64,000 bases of DNA. Source: Isoetes taiwanensis (Eukaryota > Streptophyta > Lycopodiopsida > Isoetales > Isoetaceae). This document shows positions 12,051 to 22,300 of the stretch, piece by piece. The stretch is from the NCBI GenBank assembly GCA_021234155.1, contig JAJEKV010000084.1, positions 2,921,702 through 2,985,701 of the forward strand, read 5' to 3'. Under the pieces are notes generated by a model. The model was given only the letters and a program-made list of their open reading frames with translations, had not been told where the DNA came from and did no database searches. The position numbers were made by a program, and so were the translations under genes. Within the stretch, counting starts at the first letter, position 1. Each line of letters begins with the position of its first letter.

Positions 12051-12447
12051 TTGTAATGAAATTACATAAGAAGTAAAAAATAAAAGCCTTATCTGGCCCC
12101 AGAAGAGGCAATCCAAGTGCTTCAAAACCTGGCAATCAACTAGAAGTAAAGTTGATGGGGGAATTTGCGCAAAGGAATGCATCAAACATCTGAGGAATTT
12201 TGGCACAAGGATCTGCCAAATCCATCTGTTCAGACTGCTACTAAACCCAAAATAACAAGGAACAAAGGAAAAACAAAGTCTGAAGTCTTCTCAACCTGCT
12301 GCTAATTCTTGAGCTAAAATTTAAGGCATAGAGCACCCCATCAGAAGCAAATCCGTTTTACATAGAGACACACTGTGGAAACCCTGGAATCATCGACAAC
12401 TATAGTCTTGCCCAACGCAAAATCCAACTCCCATTGCCTCTAAACTT

Positions 12448-13180
12448 CACTACTACCGAATAGGCAGTTTGCGACGTCTTAGCGACGTAACAAGGACATC
12501 AGATGTCGCATGCACACGCTTTAATAATGTTTTCCACTCGTTGCAAATGACGTCGCCGTGGATTCGTCGCAGCGCGACGTCACGTCGCATGTGCGACGCC
12601 ACGTCACATGTGCAATGTATTAGTGACGTCATGGACGTCCCAAATATATACAAAATATGTCCATATGACGTTTTACAGACGTCGCTCATATGTTGCTAAA
12701 ACATAAATATATGTGCGCCCAAAATGTTTTTTCATGGACTTGAACTCGTAACCTCCGGCTAACAAACCAGAGGTCTTACCAACACCTCAATAACTCGTAT
12801 TTGTATTTATTCCATTTTTATCCTTTAAGTCGCAAATGAGACGTTGCAGTTGCGACGTTTCACGTTGCACTTGCGACGTGATACGTCGCCAGTGCGGCGT
12901 GGCACATAGTAGGCCATTGCGACGTCTTGCCAAACGTTCCAACTGTGACGTTTGATGTTTTATGTGCGACGTCGTTTGAATTTTGTGCAACGGCGTAGGA
13001 ACGTACTCAATTTTTGCCATTGCAACGTCTGACCAGACGTTCCAACTGCGACGCGGGCGTTCTATCTGCGACGTCGTTTAAATTTTATGCGACGTCATGG
13101 GAACATATGCGATTTTTGCGACGTGGACGTTTCATATACGTCGCAAACTGACGTCGCAAACAACCCATTCTCTAGTAGTG
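12448..13180. mobile_element. Non-autonomous CACTA (EnSpm-type) transposon, 733 bp
   Basis: The left end starts CACTACTACCGAATAGG and continues AGTTTGCGACGTC. The reverse complement of the right end starts CACTACTAGAGAATGG and continues TTGTTTGCGACGTC, so terminal repeats of about 31 bp match with few changes. The element is flanked on both sides by CTT, the 3-bp target duplication expected for CACTA elements. The interior is packed with GCGACGT units in both orientations, typical of subterminal transposase-binding repeats. It has no transposase gene and must be moved in trans. A tRNA-like stretch lies within it on the minus strand (about 12735-12795). Confidence 0.92.
12735..12795 (-). other. 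tRNA-like fragment inside the CACTA element
   Basis: On the minus strand, GAGGTGTTGGTAAGACCTC resembles a D-arm, CTCTGG-TTTGTTA-GCCGGAG an anticodon arm, and GAGTTCAAGTCC a B-box. The T stem does not pair and no acceptor stem is visible. It is at best a decayed or mimicking tRNA sequence. Confidence 0.3.
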
Positions 13181-13316
13181 CTTGCAACAGAGACCAAGTA
13201 AATCTATATGCCATAGATCTGCGTAAAAACTGGACCACCTTCAAAACCAAACCCAAAGTGATGCTGCCCAAGTCGATTCTTCGATGAGAAGTGCCTTTGC
13301 TTGAAGAAACCCTAAA

Positions 13317-13638
13317 GGGTGAAAGCATGCTACGGTGTACCACTTTTGGAACCCTCAAAAGTACCTATACTGGGTACTTTTAAATCTGGTACTTTCATAG
13401 TTTTCTTTCCATTAAAATCAATTGAAATTTTTTGAATTGAATGTCAATAACATGTCAACCTATAGTATTAAAGGATAACAATACCATTAGAGACTAAAAT
13501 GAATGAACTAACTCGCGAACTTATTGTTTATTGAGACATTTGTGCGAGTTCCTAGTACCCAGTACTGGGTACTTTTCTGGGTAGTTTTGGACTCCCTAAA
13601 AGGTAATTTATATGGTACACCCTATCATGCTTTCACCC
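13317..13638. mobile_element. MITE-like element, 322 bp, TIR GGGTGAAAGCATG
   Basis: The left end GGGTGAAAGCATG is matched by its exact reverse complement at the right end, and similarity continues inward (CGGTGTACCA against TGGTACACC, and GTACTTTT/GGGTAC blocks). Flanks read TAAA on both sides, compatible with a 4-bp target duplication. There is no coding sequence. The superfamily is not clear from the termini. Confidence 0.75.
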
Positions 13639-13674
13639 TAAATTTACTTGCTTGAGTGCTGCGTGTGAATAAAA

Positions 13675-13830
13675 AGGGTTGTGTGCACTCTAGATGACCG
13701 CATGATTGGCCCGTTCTCTCAAGATCAATGGCTAAGAAACGGTGCACTCTAGATACACTATTTAGTACAGTCACACGAATAGATCAACCAAATTATGGCA
13801 AAACCATATTGAAAAGGGTACAAAAGATAC
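13675..13830. repeat. Direct repeat, right copy (partner 9451-9607)
   Basis: Second copy of the 155-bp repeat, with GTGTGCACTCTAGATGACCG at its start and AAAACCATATTGAAAAG near its end. Confidence 0.75.
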
Positions 13831-14303
13831 AAGAGGAAGCACCTGTTATTATGCTATATATTCTCTCGCGATTGACCACAATATTTTACCTCCATGTATG
13901 TTTCTTACATAAATGTTGTAAAAAATGCCATCCATCCACCTACCCACGCACCTATCTCAACTTATGTATCAAAGAAAATGATAGAGAATTGGGGCCTACC
14001 TCTATACGACAAAACCCTTAGTAGATTACACTAGTCCATATCCATCAAAAATAGAGGATTAGACCAATCCATAATTATAGCAAAGCAATCGATTGCTATT
14101 GCTGATACTTTTAAACAAATAAACAAAAGCAACTGACTTCACCAAGACAACAATTACCTTGGTGTGCTTTGTACTAGATTTTATTTATTGCTATTTGATC
14201 TAATACTAATACTATTTAATATAATCAATTACACAAAAAATAAAAAAAAATAGTGCAGATAAGAGAAGCAACAACCACTGATATTCCATTATGGGCAACA
14301 TTT
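13831..14303. other. AT-rich spacer; no gene recognised
   Basis: Non-coding sequence between the direct repeat and the 3' end of the Cys-rich gene. An A-rich run lies near 14235-14250. I see no second gene here. Confidence 0.45.
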
Positions 14304-14313
14304 TCAACAATAG

Positions 14314-15129
14314 TTATAAATTGCTCTTTCTTCTCCTATACAATGCAATATCATGGTTGGGTCGCAATTTCCTCTGATGGACACATTTACCATCATATTC
14401 GATGAGGTTTTTCTTACTACAATTCGTCTCATCATCCTCAATTTGTTTGTCCTCGTTAAGATACAAAACATCCTCTGAATCTTCCAAAATTGGCAAGCAC
14501 CTATTGACAATTGGACACCACCTACAGGGCAAGCACCTATTGACAATTGGAGACCACCTACAAGGCACACATTTACCATTACGTTGGACAAAGTCTTGCT
14601 TATCACAATATATGTCATCATTCCCAATTTGTTCGTCCTCAATTTGTTTGTCCTCGTTAAGATACAAAACATCCTCCGAATCTTCCAAAATTGGCAAGCA
14701 CCTATTGACAATTGGACACCACCTACAGGGCAAGCACCTATTGACAATTGGAGACCACCTACAGGGCACACATTTACCATTACGTTGGACAAAGTCTTGC
14801 TTATCACAATATATGTCGTCATTCCCAATTTGTTCGTCCTCAATTTGTTTGTCCTCGTTAAGATACAAAACATCCTCCGAATCTTCCAAAATTGGCAAGC
14901 ACCTATTGAAAATTGGATACCACCTACAGGGCACACATTTACCATTACGTTGGACAAAGTCTTGCTTATCACAGTATATGTCATCATTCCCAATTTGTTC
15001 GTCTGTGGGGTTTCCTACACCCCAGTGGGCAAACGCCATAGGCAAACTTCCGTTCAGACTTAATAATATATATAAGAAAACACATAATGCTAACCAGGCC
15101 ATAACCATAACTTTCTTATTACTTTCCAT
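14314..15129 (-). CDS. Predicted secreted or membrane-anchored Cys-rich repeat protein
   Basis: This is the one clearly intact longer reading frame in the window: about 271 residues from the ATG at 15129. An upstream in-frame start at 15180 is TTG, so I chose the ATG. The N-terminus is short and basic (MESNKK), then a hydrophobic stretch (AWLALCVFLYILL) acts as signal peptide or anchor. The rest is three near-identical units with CDKQDFVQRNGKCVPCRW, then NRCLP, then the acidic linker EDSEDVLYLNEDKQIED. The first unit is 55 residues; the next two are 67 because CRWxPIVNRCLP is doubled. A diverged fourth unit (NCSKKNLIEYDGKCV) ends in a basic tail. Conserved cysteines suggest disulphide-bonded extracellular modules. 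I do not recognise the family. A TATA-like stretch lies at 15180-15190, about 55 bp upstream of the ATG. Confidence 0.7.
   Translation of the reverse strand: MESNKKVMVMAWLALCVFLYILLSLNGSLPMAFAHWGVGNPTDEQIGNDDIYCDKQDFVQRNGKCVPCRWYPIFNRCLPILEDSEDVLYLNEDKQIEDEQIGNDDIYCDKQDFVQRNGKCVPCRWSPIVNRCLPCRWCPIVNRCLPILEDSEDVLYLNEDKQIEDEQIGNDDIYCDKQDFVQRNGKCVPCRWSPIVNRCLPCRWCPIVNRCLPILEDSEDVLYLNEDKQIEDDETNCSKKNLIEYDGKCVHQRKLRPNHDIALYRRRKSNL
14451..15005. repeat. 201-bp tandem units within the Cys-rich gene
   Basis: The marker CCTCGTTAAG recurs at 14451, 14652 and 14853, exactly 201 bp apart, and units differ at only a few bases. The unit proximal to the N-terminus lacks the 36-bp doubled subunit. 201 is a multiple of three, so copy number can change without breaking the frame. 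Confidence 0.9.
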
Positions 15130-15148
15130 GTAGATACCTCCCACCTTC

Positions 15149-15375
15149 TTAAGCTCTTCTTTGTTGTTGCTTATAGTCAATATATAAAAGAACGCCTTTT
15201 CTTTTTAACGACCTTTGACCTTTATTCTTACTTTTATCCACTCCTTTTGGGCCTTTCGTGGATGACCTAGGGGAGGGTCTTGATCGCCGCTGCAGCACAC
15301 GGGAGCGTGAGTGAATAGATTCAACATAATCAGGTAACCTGTCGCATACCTCCAAAGACTCTTTGAATTTTTTGG
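15149..15375 (-). other. Basic reading frame upstream of the Cys-rich gene
   Basis: The minus frame reads SLEVCDRLPDYVESIHSRSR and then a Lys/Arg/Ser-rich tail (RRSRPSPRSS, KGQRSLKRK). It has no ATG, and an AG acceptor-like site lies just before SLEV, so it could be the last exon of a gene fragment. It overlaps the Cys-rich promoter. Not recognised. Confidence 0.25.
15180..15190 (-). promoter_or_regulatory. Candidate TATA box of the Cys-rich gene
   Basis: The minus strand reads CTTTTATATATTG about 50-60 bp before the ATG at 15129, leaving room for a short leader. Confidence 0.5.
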
Positions 15376-15379
15376 ATCA

Positions 15380-15818
15380 TGGATGTTACAAGAAGGACAA
15401 TTGTTGCTGATGTTTAAGTTTTAGAAATCTGATAGAATTTCCTTTCTGTTTATTGCATCTTTTTGGCTTTCATGACATGCTAGTAAGCTACTTCTAATGT
15501 TTTAGTGATTAAGTTTCAGGAATAATAAGGCATGGATACCCATCTTCTCTTATGCTATAGACAAGAAATACTATGAGCAAATAATATGTGCTCAGACAGA
15601 CTTGATTTTCAATTTCGTTATGATGAATTTTTATCATTTTAGACTTCAAATTGACTACAGGTCACGTTGCAGTTATATAGCATGTTAATAAGATTCTTCG
15701 AAATAGATAAGGGCCAAAGGTATATCCCTTTACATCTGTCTTTCCTTCACGAAGTACACCAATAACAGACTTATTTGGCTTTGAAAGACAGTCGAAATTT
15801 TCGAACTTCAGTTTCTTC
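15380..15818. other. Spacer; no gene recognised
   Basis: AT-rich sequence between the Cys-rich locus and the gene-fragment cluster. Confidence 0.4.
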
Positions 15819-16070
15819 TCACCTCCTTCCCCATGAATTCACAATATTCTTGACCTTGCCTTCCTTTTCCCAGAACAATAGCTGTAGGGTTTTGCATACA
15901 TCTTCCCCAGGCACTCTTGCCACGTTTTTTATTCTAGGCCAATTCAGAAGATGACCTTTAGGACTAAAAACCAAAGAAGCACAGTCGACAACAGGGACTC
16001 TCAAAGCTGTAATGTCGCAAACCCTGGTAAACGCATCTTCATCGAGGAAGAAATTTTTGTGCCCAATGCT
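15819..16070 (-). pseudogene. Fragment of a TRM5-like tRNA (guanine-37 N1)-methyltransferase
   Basis: The minus translation contains LDEDAFTRVCDITALRVP, then GHLLNWPRIKNVARVPGEDV. This order fits the N-terminal part of TRM5 enzymes, which begin with an L-D-x-x-x-F-x-x-x-v-x-x-x-a-l-x-V segment and then L-L-x-x-P-R-I-x-x-v. TRM5 makes m1G37 in tRNAs. Only this piece is present; the methyltransferase core is absent. It ends at the point where the oppositely oriented ABC1K fragment starts. The residues N-terminal to LDED probably read into the neighbouring fragment. Assignment is from memory of the family and needs a search. Confidence 0.5.
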
Positions 16071-16084
16071 GGATTTGCAGACTG

Positions 16085-16903
16085 GCAAGATATGCTGTGG
16101 AATTATACTTGGAGTGGAGCAAATATTACACCATGGTTTTTACCATGTAGATCCAGTGAATCTTTATGAACACCTGCATGTGTCATGTGAAGTAGAAACG
16201 AGAACCACTGAGCTAAACTTTGTGCACAACATCCTGGTAATATTGCTGTTGGTGATGCCAACAGTGGCCGTTTCATCTTCTATGATTTTGGTATGATGTG
16301 CAGGTAACAATTCTTTCTCTGATCCTCTTGTTGTTGGGTCAAGGATCTCTATTTCATCTAGGTTACATGGCTGATAAACGTTGATATCATTTTCTCTGAA
16401 CTGTGACTAAATTAAAAAATTCCACTCATGCACATCTGTTGCCTGCAGCATTAGTCCAAACATCAGGGATGGACTTGTTGAAGCTTTTTACGGAGTTTAT
16501 GAAAAGGACCCTGATAAGGTTGGTATATGAACAAGAGTGTCAATAGATATTACTTAAGCTGCTAATGATTAAATTACAATTCAAGGTATTTGAAGGGGAG
16601 AAAAGGAGCAGAACAAGAAATTGCATCTTGTAGCAATAGGTATGGCACCATAAACCATGGCACTTGGTTTTAATGATTCGTTTGTTGAGTTACTGCTTGC
16701 ATCTGTATATGAGAAGATAAAAACCTTTGCTTTTTGTCGTTCGGTCTTTTTCTGGTAAGATATACTACTCTTAATTCAAATAATCTGAAAAAAGCTATGT
16801 TGGACCCTTTATTTATTTTGCCATCATGTTATGCAGTTCTTGATGGCATTGGCAAAGCAGTTGACCCTCTTTTTTTGACATATCTGAGATTGCAAGACCG
16901 TAA
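16085..16903 (+). pseudogene. Fragment of a chloroplast ABC1-like kinase (ABC1K) gene
   Basis: Pieces in order: ARYAVE and, after a frameshift, EQILHHGFYHVDP (family: ADP in a GFFHADPHPGN motif). A second stretch, HPGNIAVGDANSGRFIFYDF then GMM, ends at a GT donor at 16304. An AG acceptor at 16448 leads into ISPNIRDGLVEAFYGVYEKD and PDK, with another donor at 16519. A third exon from about 16837 reads VLDGIGKAVDPLF. ABC1K proteins are atypical kinases of plastoglobules and mitochondria. The first intron keeps the frame (M-M-C-S-I-S-P), so this came from genomic DNA, not a spliced RNA. The HADPHPGN motif is broken and the N-lobe and C-terminus are missing. Confidence 0.75.
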
Positions 16904-16919
16904 GTTACAAGTTGTGTAC

Positions 16920-17790
16920 ATAAAACTTTGATGGTTAAAATGTTTAGGCATTTTAAGTTGGTAATGCTAATGCCTGGTCAATTTTCATTTATCCCAAGTC
17001 GGTATGCAATACGCAAAGCTTTAAAGCATTCTGGTTAAATGTTTTAGTTCTGGCTTCTTCTAGAGTGTAATATACTGTGGGTATAACGCACGTTTACTAT
17101 TTGTGATATTATTGGGTACTGCAAGAAACACACAACATTTGTAACTAGCGCATTTCGACCAAACCCAGTCTATCTTCTGTTTTAATTGAATTCTGTGCAT
17201 AGTTTCTGAAATATTGCATGAATCGTTTCACTTCATAAAGTTAGATATGCAAAGAGATAATGTACATGTGCTGGTCAGACTTAATCCATGCATGAGAATG
17301 TGAAACTTTCCCTGTATTTGTTTCATAGAAAGATTATGAGCGATGGGCTTTCAAGGGCATTATCATTTCAGTAAAAAAAAAAGGACTGTCAGATTACATG
17401 CCACCATCAGTTGATTACACATCATGACAGTCAGGTTACTGCCCATGACAGTCAGCCCGCTGTATCTCAGAGATTCAGATTAGAGTGTGCAAAACGTAAA
17501 ATGCGTAAAGCAGGTATTCAGAGATGTGAATGATAGATATGTGCATAAACTCGAAATAATCTATATTGTGTATAGAATGCAAACATAAGCACTTTTACAT
17601 GGAGGATGTCTTCCCAATTGTAAGGAAGTTTGACGTGAATCAATGCTAGTTCATTGCGCAACACTACAATCTCTAGAGCTCGTGAGTGGCTCTGTCTTTT
17701 CATCTCTGAATTATGAGACACTCTTTACTAGATGTTCTCCTACTCAATCTAACTTAATGTTCAAATCTACAGCGTACTAAAGATGAAGTG
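16920..17790. other. Spacer between gene fragments
   Basis: AT-rich sequence with no recognised coding segment. A short poly-A/G patch lies near 17373. It separates the ABC1K fragment from the receptor-kinase fragment. Confidence 0.4.
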
Positions 17791-17795
17791 ATCTC

Positions 17796-19144
17796 ATGCA
17801 GCAATATTGGTTTCAAGGTCTGGCAACTGCAATCAGATTGTGCTTCAAAAGTTCAAAACGTATTCATTGTATTTGGAGAACTATCTTAATTCTGCAGGAC
17901 ATGAAATCTTTGCAGTGCATCTATCTCTTCAGAAACAACTTCAGTGGACCCCTTCCAAATATCAATCTTACAACACTTGTTCAGCTTGATCTTGGGTTCA
18001 ATAACTTGTCTGGGACAATTCCTGATGGCTATGGAAAAAAGTGACAGCCTTATGGGGCTGTTTTTAAGCCATAACATGCTAAGTGGCACACTGCCATCTT
18101 TTTCTGCTGAGATGGAGTTGGATATCTCGCACAATTTGGTCAATGGCTCTCGTACATCGATAGAAATGTTAGCTATGCGTTCAATTACCTTGACAATTCT
18201 TCAATCTTCCAATGCAAGGGGGAACCTGTTAAACAATGTGTCCCAGCTGTAGAAGGAGATAGACAGTCATTGCTATTAACGCAGGGAGTGGCACAGGATT
18301 TTCGTATAACGTCATTGATTTTCAAGCAGTGTCGCAACTTCAAGAAACAGAAACTTAGGTCTTTACACTTATTCCAACTGGGGACTCGAGCTTGGTGGTC
18401 TTGGAGCTGGAAACCATACTGAAAATACAACAGAAGGGGTGGCAGACTTGTACCATGGCTATTCCATGGGATACCATGGCACTGGATTGAAGCCAGGCTC
18501 CTACAATGTTATTATGTATTTTATGGAGACATTATTTTCCAAGGGAAGGAGGCTTTTTGATATTTATGTGCAACGGGTTGTCATCAAAGAAAGCTTTGAC
18601 GTCTTTTCTGAAGCTGGAGGTATGCACAGCAGGCCTTACTCATTCTTGAGAACGGCTGCAGTGGAGTCGGGAACAATTTCAATCGAGTTTGTAGGACATT
18701 ATTACGATTATTAAACGGATGGAATATAAAGCAGGACCAATGATTTCGGGCATTTCTATAGTCCTTGGCAAGAAGAATAATAGATCCTTTATTATTGGTA
18801 TAACAATAGGAGGCATAGCTGCTGTGTCGGTATTAAGTTTAGCAAGGTTTTGCTTGTACAGACATTTTTGTAAGGATCAAACATCCAAGACCTTGACTGT
18901 ACAACTACAAGACTATAAATTTCCTTTGTCAGGTGCAGGACCTATCAGTTATGACTATCGAGAGCTTTACCAAGCTACAAATGGTTTCAGCCCGAAAATG
19001 AAACTTGGGGAAGGAGGATCTGGGGAGGTGTATAAGGGCATGTTGCGTAATGAAAGGCCAACATTGAGGTGGGACATGAGGCTCAAACAACTTTCTTTAA
19101 GCAATAAAAGTCTGCTCTTTTGCCTCAACCACTTCTGCATTTAG
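17796..19144 (+). pseudogene. LRR-malectin receptor-like kinase (LRR-VIII type), truncated
   Basis: Two leucine-rich repeat pieces are clear: LQCIYLFRNNFSGPLP/LVQLDLGFNNLSGTIP and, in another frame, LMGLFLSHNMLSGTLP. From 18360 one frame gives the malectin-like domain: LGGLGAGNHTENTTEGVADL, KGRRLFDIYVQ, FSEAGG and ISIEFVGHYYDY. A stop at 18712 and a frameshift follow; then AGPMISGISIV, a membrane segment (IIGITIGGIAAVSVLSLA) and the start of the kinase domain with the glycine loop LGEGGSGEVYKGML. The kinase ends abruptly after about 20 more residues, with no catalytic loop. Members of this plasma-membrane family sense extracellular signals. Frameshifts between LRR and malectin parts, the internal stop and the lost kinase core make it a pseudogene or captured fragment. 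Confidence 0.85.
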
Positions 19145-20700
19145 ATTTTCTTGCTTATTAGCGAATATTGCCCAAGCTATTGCGCAATGCATATGCAGAT
19201 ATAGCATTCTCAATTTCTGAGATGCAGATATAGCATTCTCATATGCAAATTTTTGCACGAGATCACTGATTATCTGATATGCAGACAGAATTGTGATCTG
19301 TCATCTGAATTCAGAGACCCTTTTTTTTTTTTTTTTTTTTTTTTAATGCAAAACAAGCAGGTTTTAAAGTGGTATTGCACTGCTAGTTTAGTGAATTACG
19401 TTTGAAACAGGCTAACCACTATTATTCTTATTGGTAATATACCTTAGGGGTTTTTTCTAAGTGTGAACTTATACCTAACCATATAACCGAGCTACTAAGG
19501 TAGCTAGGTCTAGATGTCATAAAGATGCCAAAAGTAGACATAGGTAAATCTACTGAGCCTGCCACTATGAAAGTGATGGTAGGATTTTATAAAGATGATA
19601 TGGCACTGGGCCAAATATTCTGTGTAAGATATATCCCTTTTCACCTAACTCACATTAAAGGTTATACGTGTTAGACACTAGGGACAGCTAATTTGCTCGA
19701 AATTATAAAAGCATATCCAGCCTATTCTATTACGAAAGCAAACTTTAGATGTCGGGGCAGCCAGAATGTATTTAATATTGGGGTTTCTTCCCCGCCAATA
19801 TTATGGAGTGGGAATATGATTCGATGGTAGACCTAATGGTGAGAGTGAAGAACAACTCAATGAAATTATCCTAGATAGAGAAGTGCAAAGTGCTATTTGA
19901 GCGATAACGATAAGGCGGCTTTGGCAAATATTTGATCATTCAGATATGGTTAATCGTAAAAAGAGGAGCAAGCTTAAGGGACGGCAAGCAAAAACAACAA
20001 AAAATACTATTCGGTGGTTCCTAGAAGGATGGCAACGCTACAAGTTTATCACAATTTAGCGGTTCTTCAAAACACAACCGGATGACGAGTATTGTTCAGA
20101 CCAAGAGGATTATCAGTACAAATGATTAGAACCAAAGTCTTGTATTCTAAGTACACTTAGAGGGAATGAGCCTTCATGAGAATACCAAATAGCATAGCAG
20201 ATCGTGGGATTCTAAGTCTATAGGAATGTAAAAGGGTAAGAACATGCATGTTCTTAAAATACCAATAACCGTGAGCTCCGTAAAAGCTTCCACAATAAAT
20301 TTTGGGATAACATTTAAAACTTACAGATCCATTACTTCCCGATAAGTCAGAAAATAAGCATGCAATGGCTTACCATAATAGGTACAACAGAGTCGCATGG
20401 ACTCGAATCGGAAGCGTGAATGCGCTCAAAACAGTTTTGCTTAAATTAATAGTTCCTTTGATGTTCTCAAAATATAAGTTGCATTAATACTTTGCATATC
20501 AGGTTTATGATGTGTATCCGACCTAGTATGTGATGATATCATAAATATAGATGGAGACCACAGCTTTGAAAAGAATGCGACGATAATTGGGCATAAGCGT
20601 TGGTTTATTAAAAGTAAAAATAGCCCTATAGAATTAATACTTACAGTTGATCGATCTAGATTGTTAAATAAAAATAGTTCTCCACAACCATCATTCAAAA
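19145..20700. other. Non-coding; poly-T run at 19321-19344
   Basis: A pure T run of about 24 bases follows the receptor-kinase fragment. The remainder contains only short frames; nothing recognisable on either strand. Confidence 0.45.
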
Positions 20701-21618
20701 AAATTGAGAATATGTCTTAATTTTGGTACTTTTTTTCCGTCCGTTTTTTTTTGTTTTTTATTCCCCGTCCGGGCCATTTTTTGTTTTTTCTCCATCCGCC
20801 TTTCTTGTTTTCGTTTTCAATTTTCAATTTTCAGATTCCCGCCTCATCCGCTTTTCCCCCTTTTTTCGTCTCCTATTCCTTTGCTCCCTCTCCTTATTTT
20901 TTTCCCTCCTCTAAATTCCCGCCCCGCCCCTTTCTTTTTACTCCCTCTTCGCTTTTAGTTGTTGCTTTCTAGCCGGTTTTATTTTGTGTTTCTTCGTTTC
21001 TCAACAAAGAGGTCCACGCCTCTTTTACCATATCGGGTAGGTTTTCCATGTGCTTTCCACATCGAGCTTTTCCACGTGGTTTTCCATCGAGCTTTTCCAC
21101 ATCGAATCGTAACGGTGGAGCGCTTTGGAGCATCGTGGGCGATGGAACACGGTGGATGAAGCACTTGGAGCACCTGCACGCAACAATACAATGCTATTAT
21201 CTCTTCCGATATTGCTAGGTATACTACCAATATCTCATCGTTATCTCTTCTAGATATTACTCGTTATTGCTAGGTAGACTTCGGTAGATGGTAATAGTCC
21301 GTGATTGGCCGGAGAGAAGCCCTTGTAATTTTGACTTGATTCACGCTTGTTTGTCGCAATACAAATTTCGATGTTGAATCAGCCCAAAAATACTCAAAAT
21401 CACAATTATTGAAGGGGCTTTGGGGTTGGGCATGATCTAACCGGCAAATTCGACCTACTTTGAAGTGTTACGTACCGCTAATTTCAAGATCAAAGCAGAA
21501 ATTTGCTCAATTTCGTGATGTTGCAGGATTAAAATTTGCTCAATTTCGTGATGTTGCAGGGTTTTGTGAAGAGCCTATAGTTGAAATCGCTACCGGGCGC
21601 GATTTGAGGTGAGTGCCG

Positions 21619-21650
<32 letters not shown>

Positions 21651-22300
21651 AAAACGCCACCGGCGCGATTTGAGGTTAGCCTATTCCTTATTTTTGTCAT
21701 TTTGACATTTTAAGGACATTTGAGAGTGATTGTTCTTGTTAAATCACGCCAGCGTGATTTTCTATTTACTTTTTCCATAAAAAGTTGTTCTTTTAACTGC
21801 TTTGTAGGATGTTTTGTTATTATTTTTCTAAAACTGGTTTTTTTTAACTATTTTGTAGGACATTTTAAGTATTTTGGGGTGATAAAATCGCATCGGGGAG
21901 CATTATAAAGACTCTTCACGCTTGTAAAATCGCTCTGCTTTTGACCATTTTGTAGGACATAAATTTTATTGTTTGTATAAATATTTGAGTTGAATCGCAT
22001 AAATGTAGTATGTTTATGTCCACAAAATCGGCAAAGCGATTTTCATTTCAAAAATAAGGACTTGCTTTGCGCTAGTTATTCAAATATACTTGTTATTTTA
22101 CTCTACAAATTTCGCTGGGTTATGATAATTGTGTTTAAAATATGCAATTTTTTAGGTTTTATGTTGCCAAAACATAAAATTTTTAGGTTAAATTCCATCG
22201 TGATTTTACAAGTTTCATCAAATTCAACACATGGTTATATAGCTAAAATGGCCTATAATAAGCCTATTCGGGCGCTGACATTTGGGGACCGGACATAATC
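20701..22300 (+). other. Pyrimidine-rich leader and ATCGC-palindrome region
   Basis: 20720-20950 is strongly T/C-rich with CCGTCCG words. 21040-21110 repeats TTTCCACATCGAGC/TTTTCCACGTGG words. A 29-bp unit AAATTTGCTCAATTTCGTG is duplicated at 21499-21560. A run of about 30 A lies at 21619-21649. Short inverted repeats centred on GCG occur at 21584-21605, 21652-21670, 21741-21761 and 22024-22044. Frames such as 20959-21159 show no recognised domain. It may be the long 5' region of an undescribed retroelement. Confidence 0.4.

Noticed and set aside
14402-15133. Long plus-strand open frames opposite the Cys-rich gene
   Set aside because: They arise because the repeated 201-bp unit lacks stops on both strands; only the minus frame has a signal-like N-terminus, ordered Cys modules and an upstream TATA box.
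19400-20640. Organelle DNA insertion
   Set aside because: AT-rich composition suggested it, but I recognise no plastid or mitochondrial gene segment.
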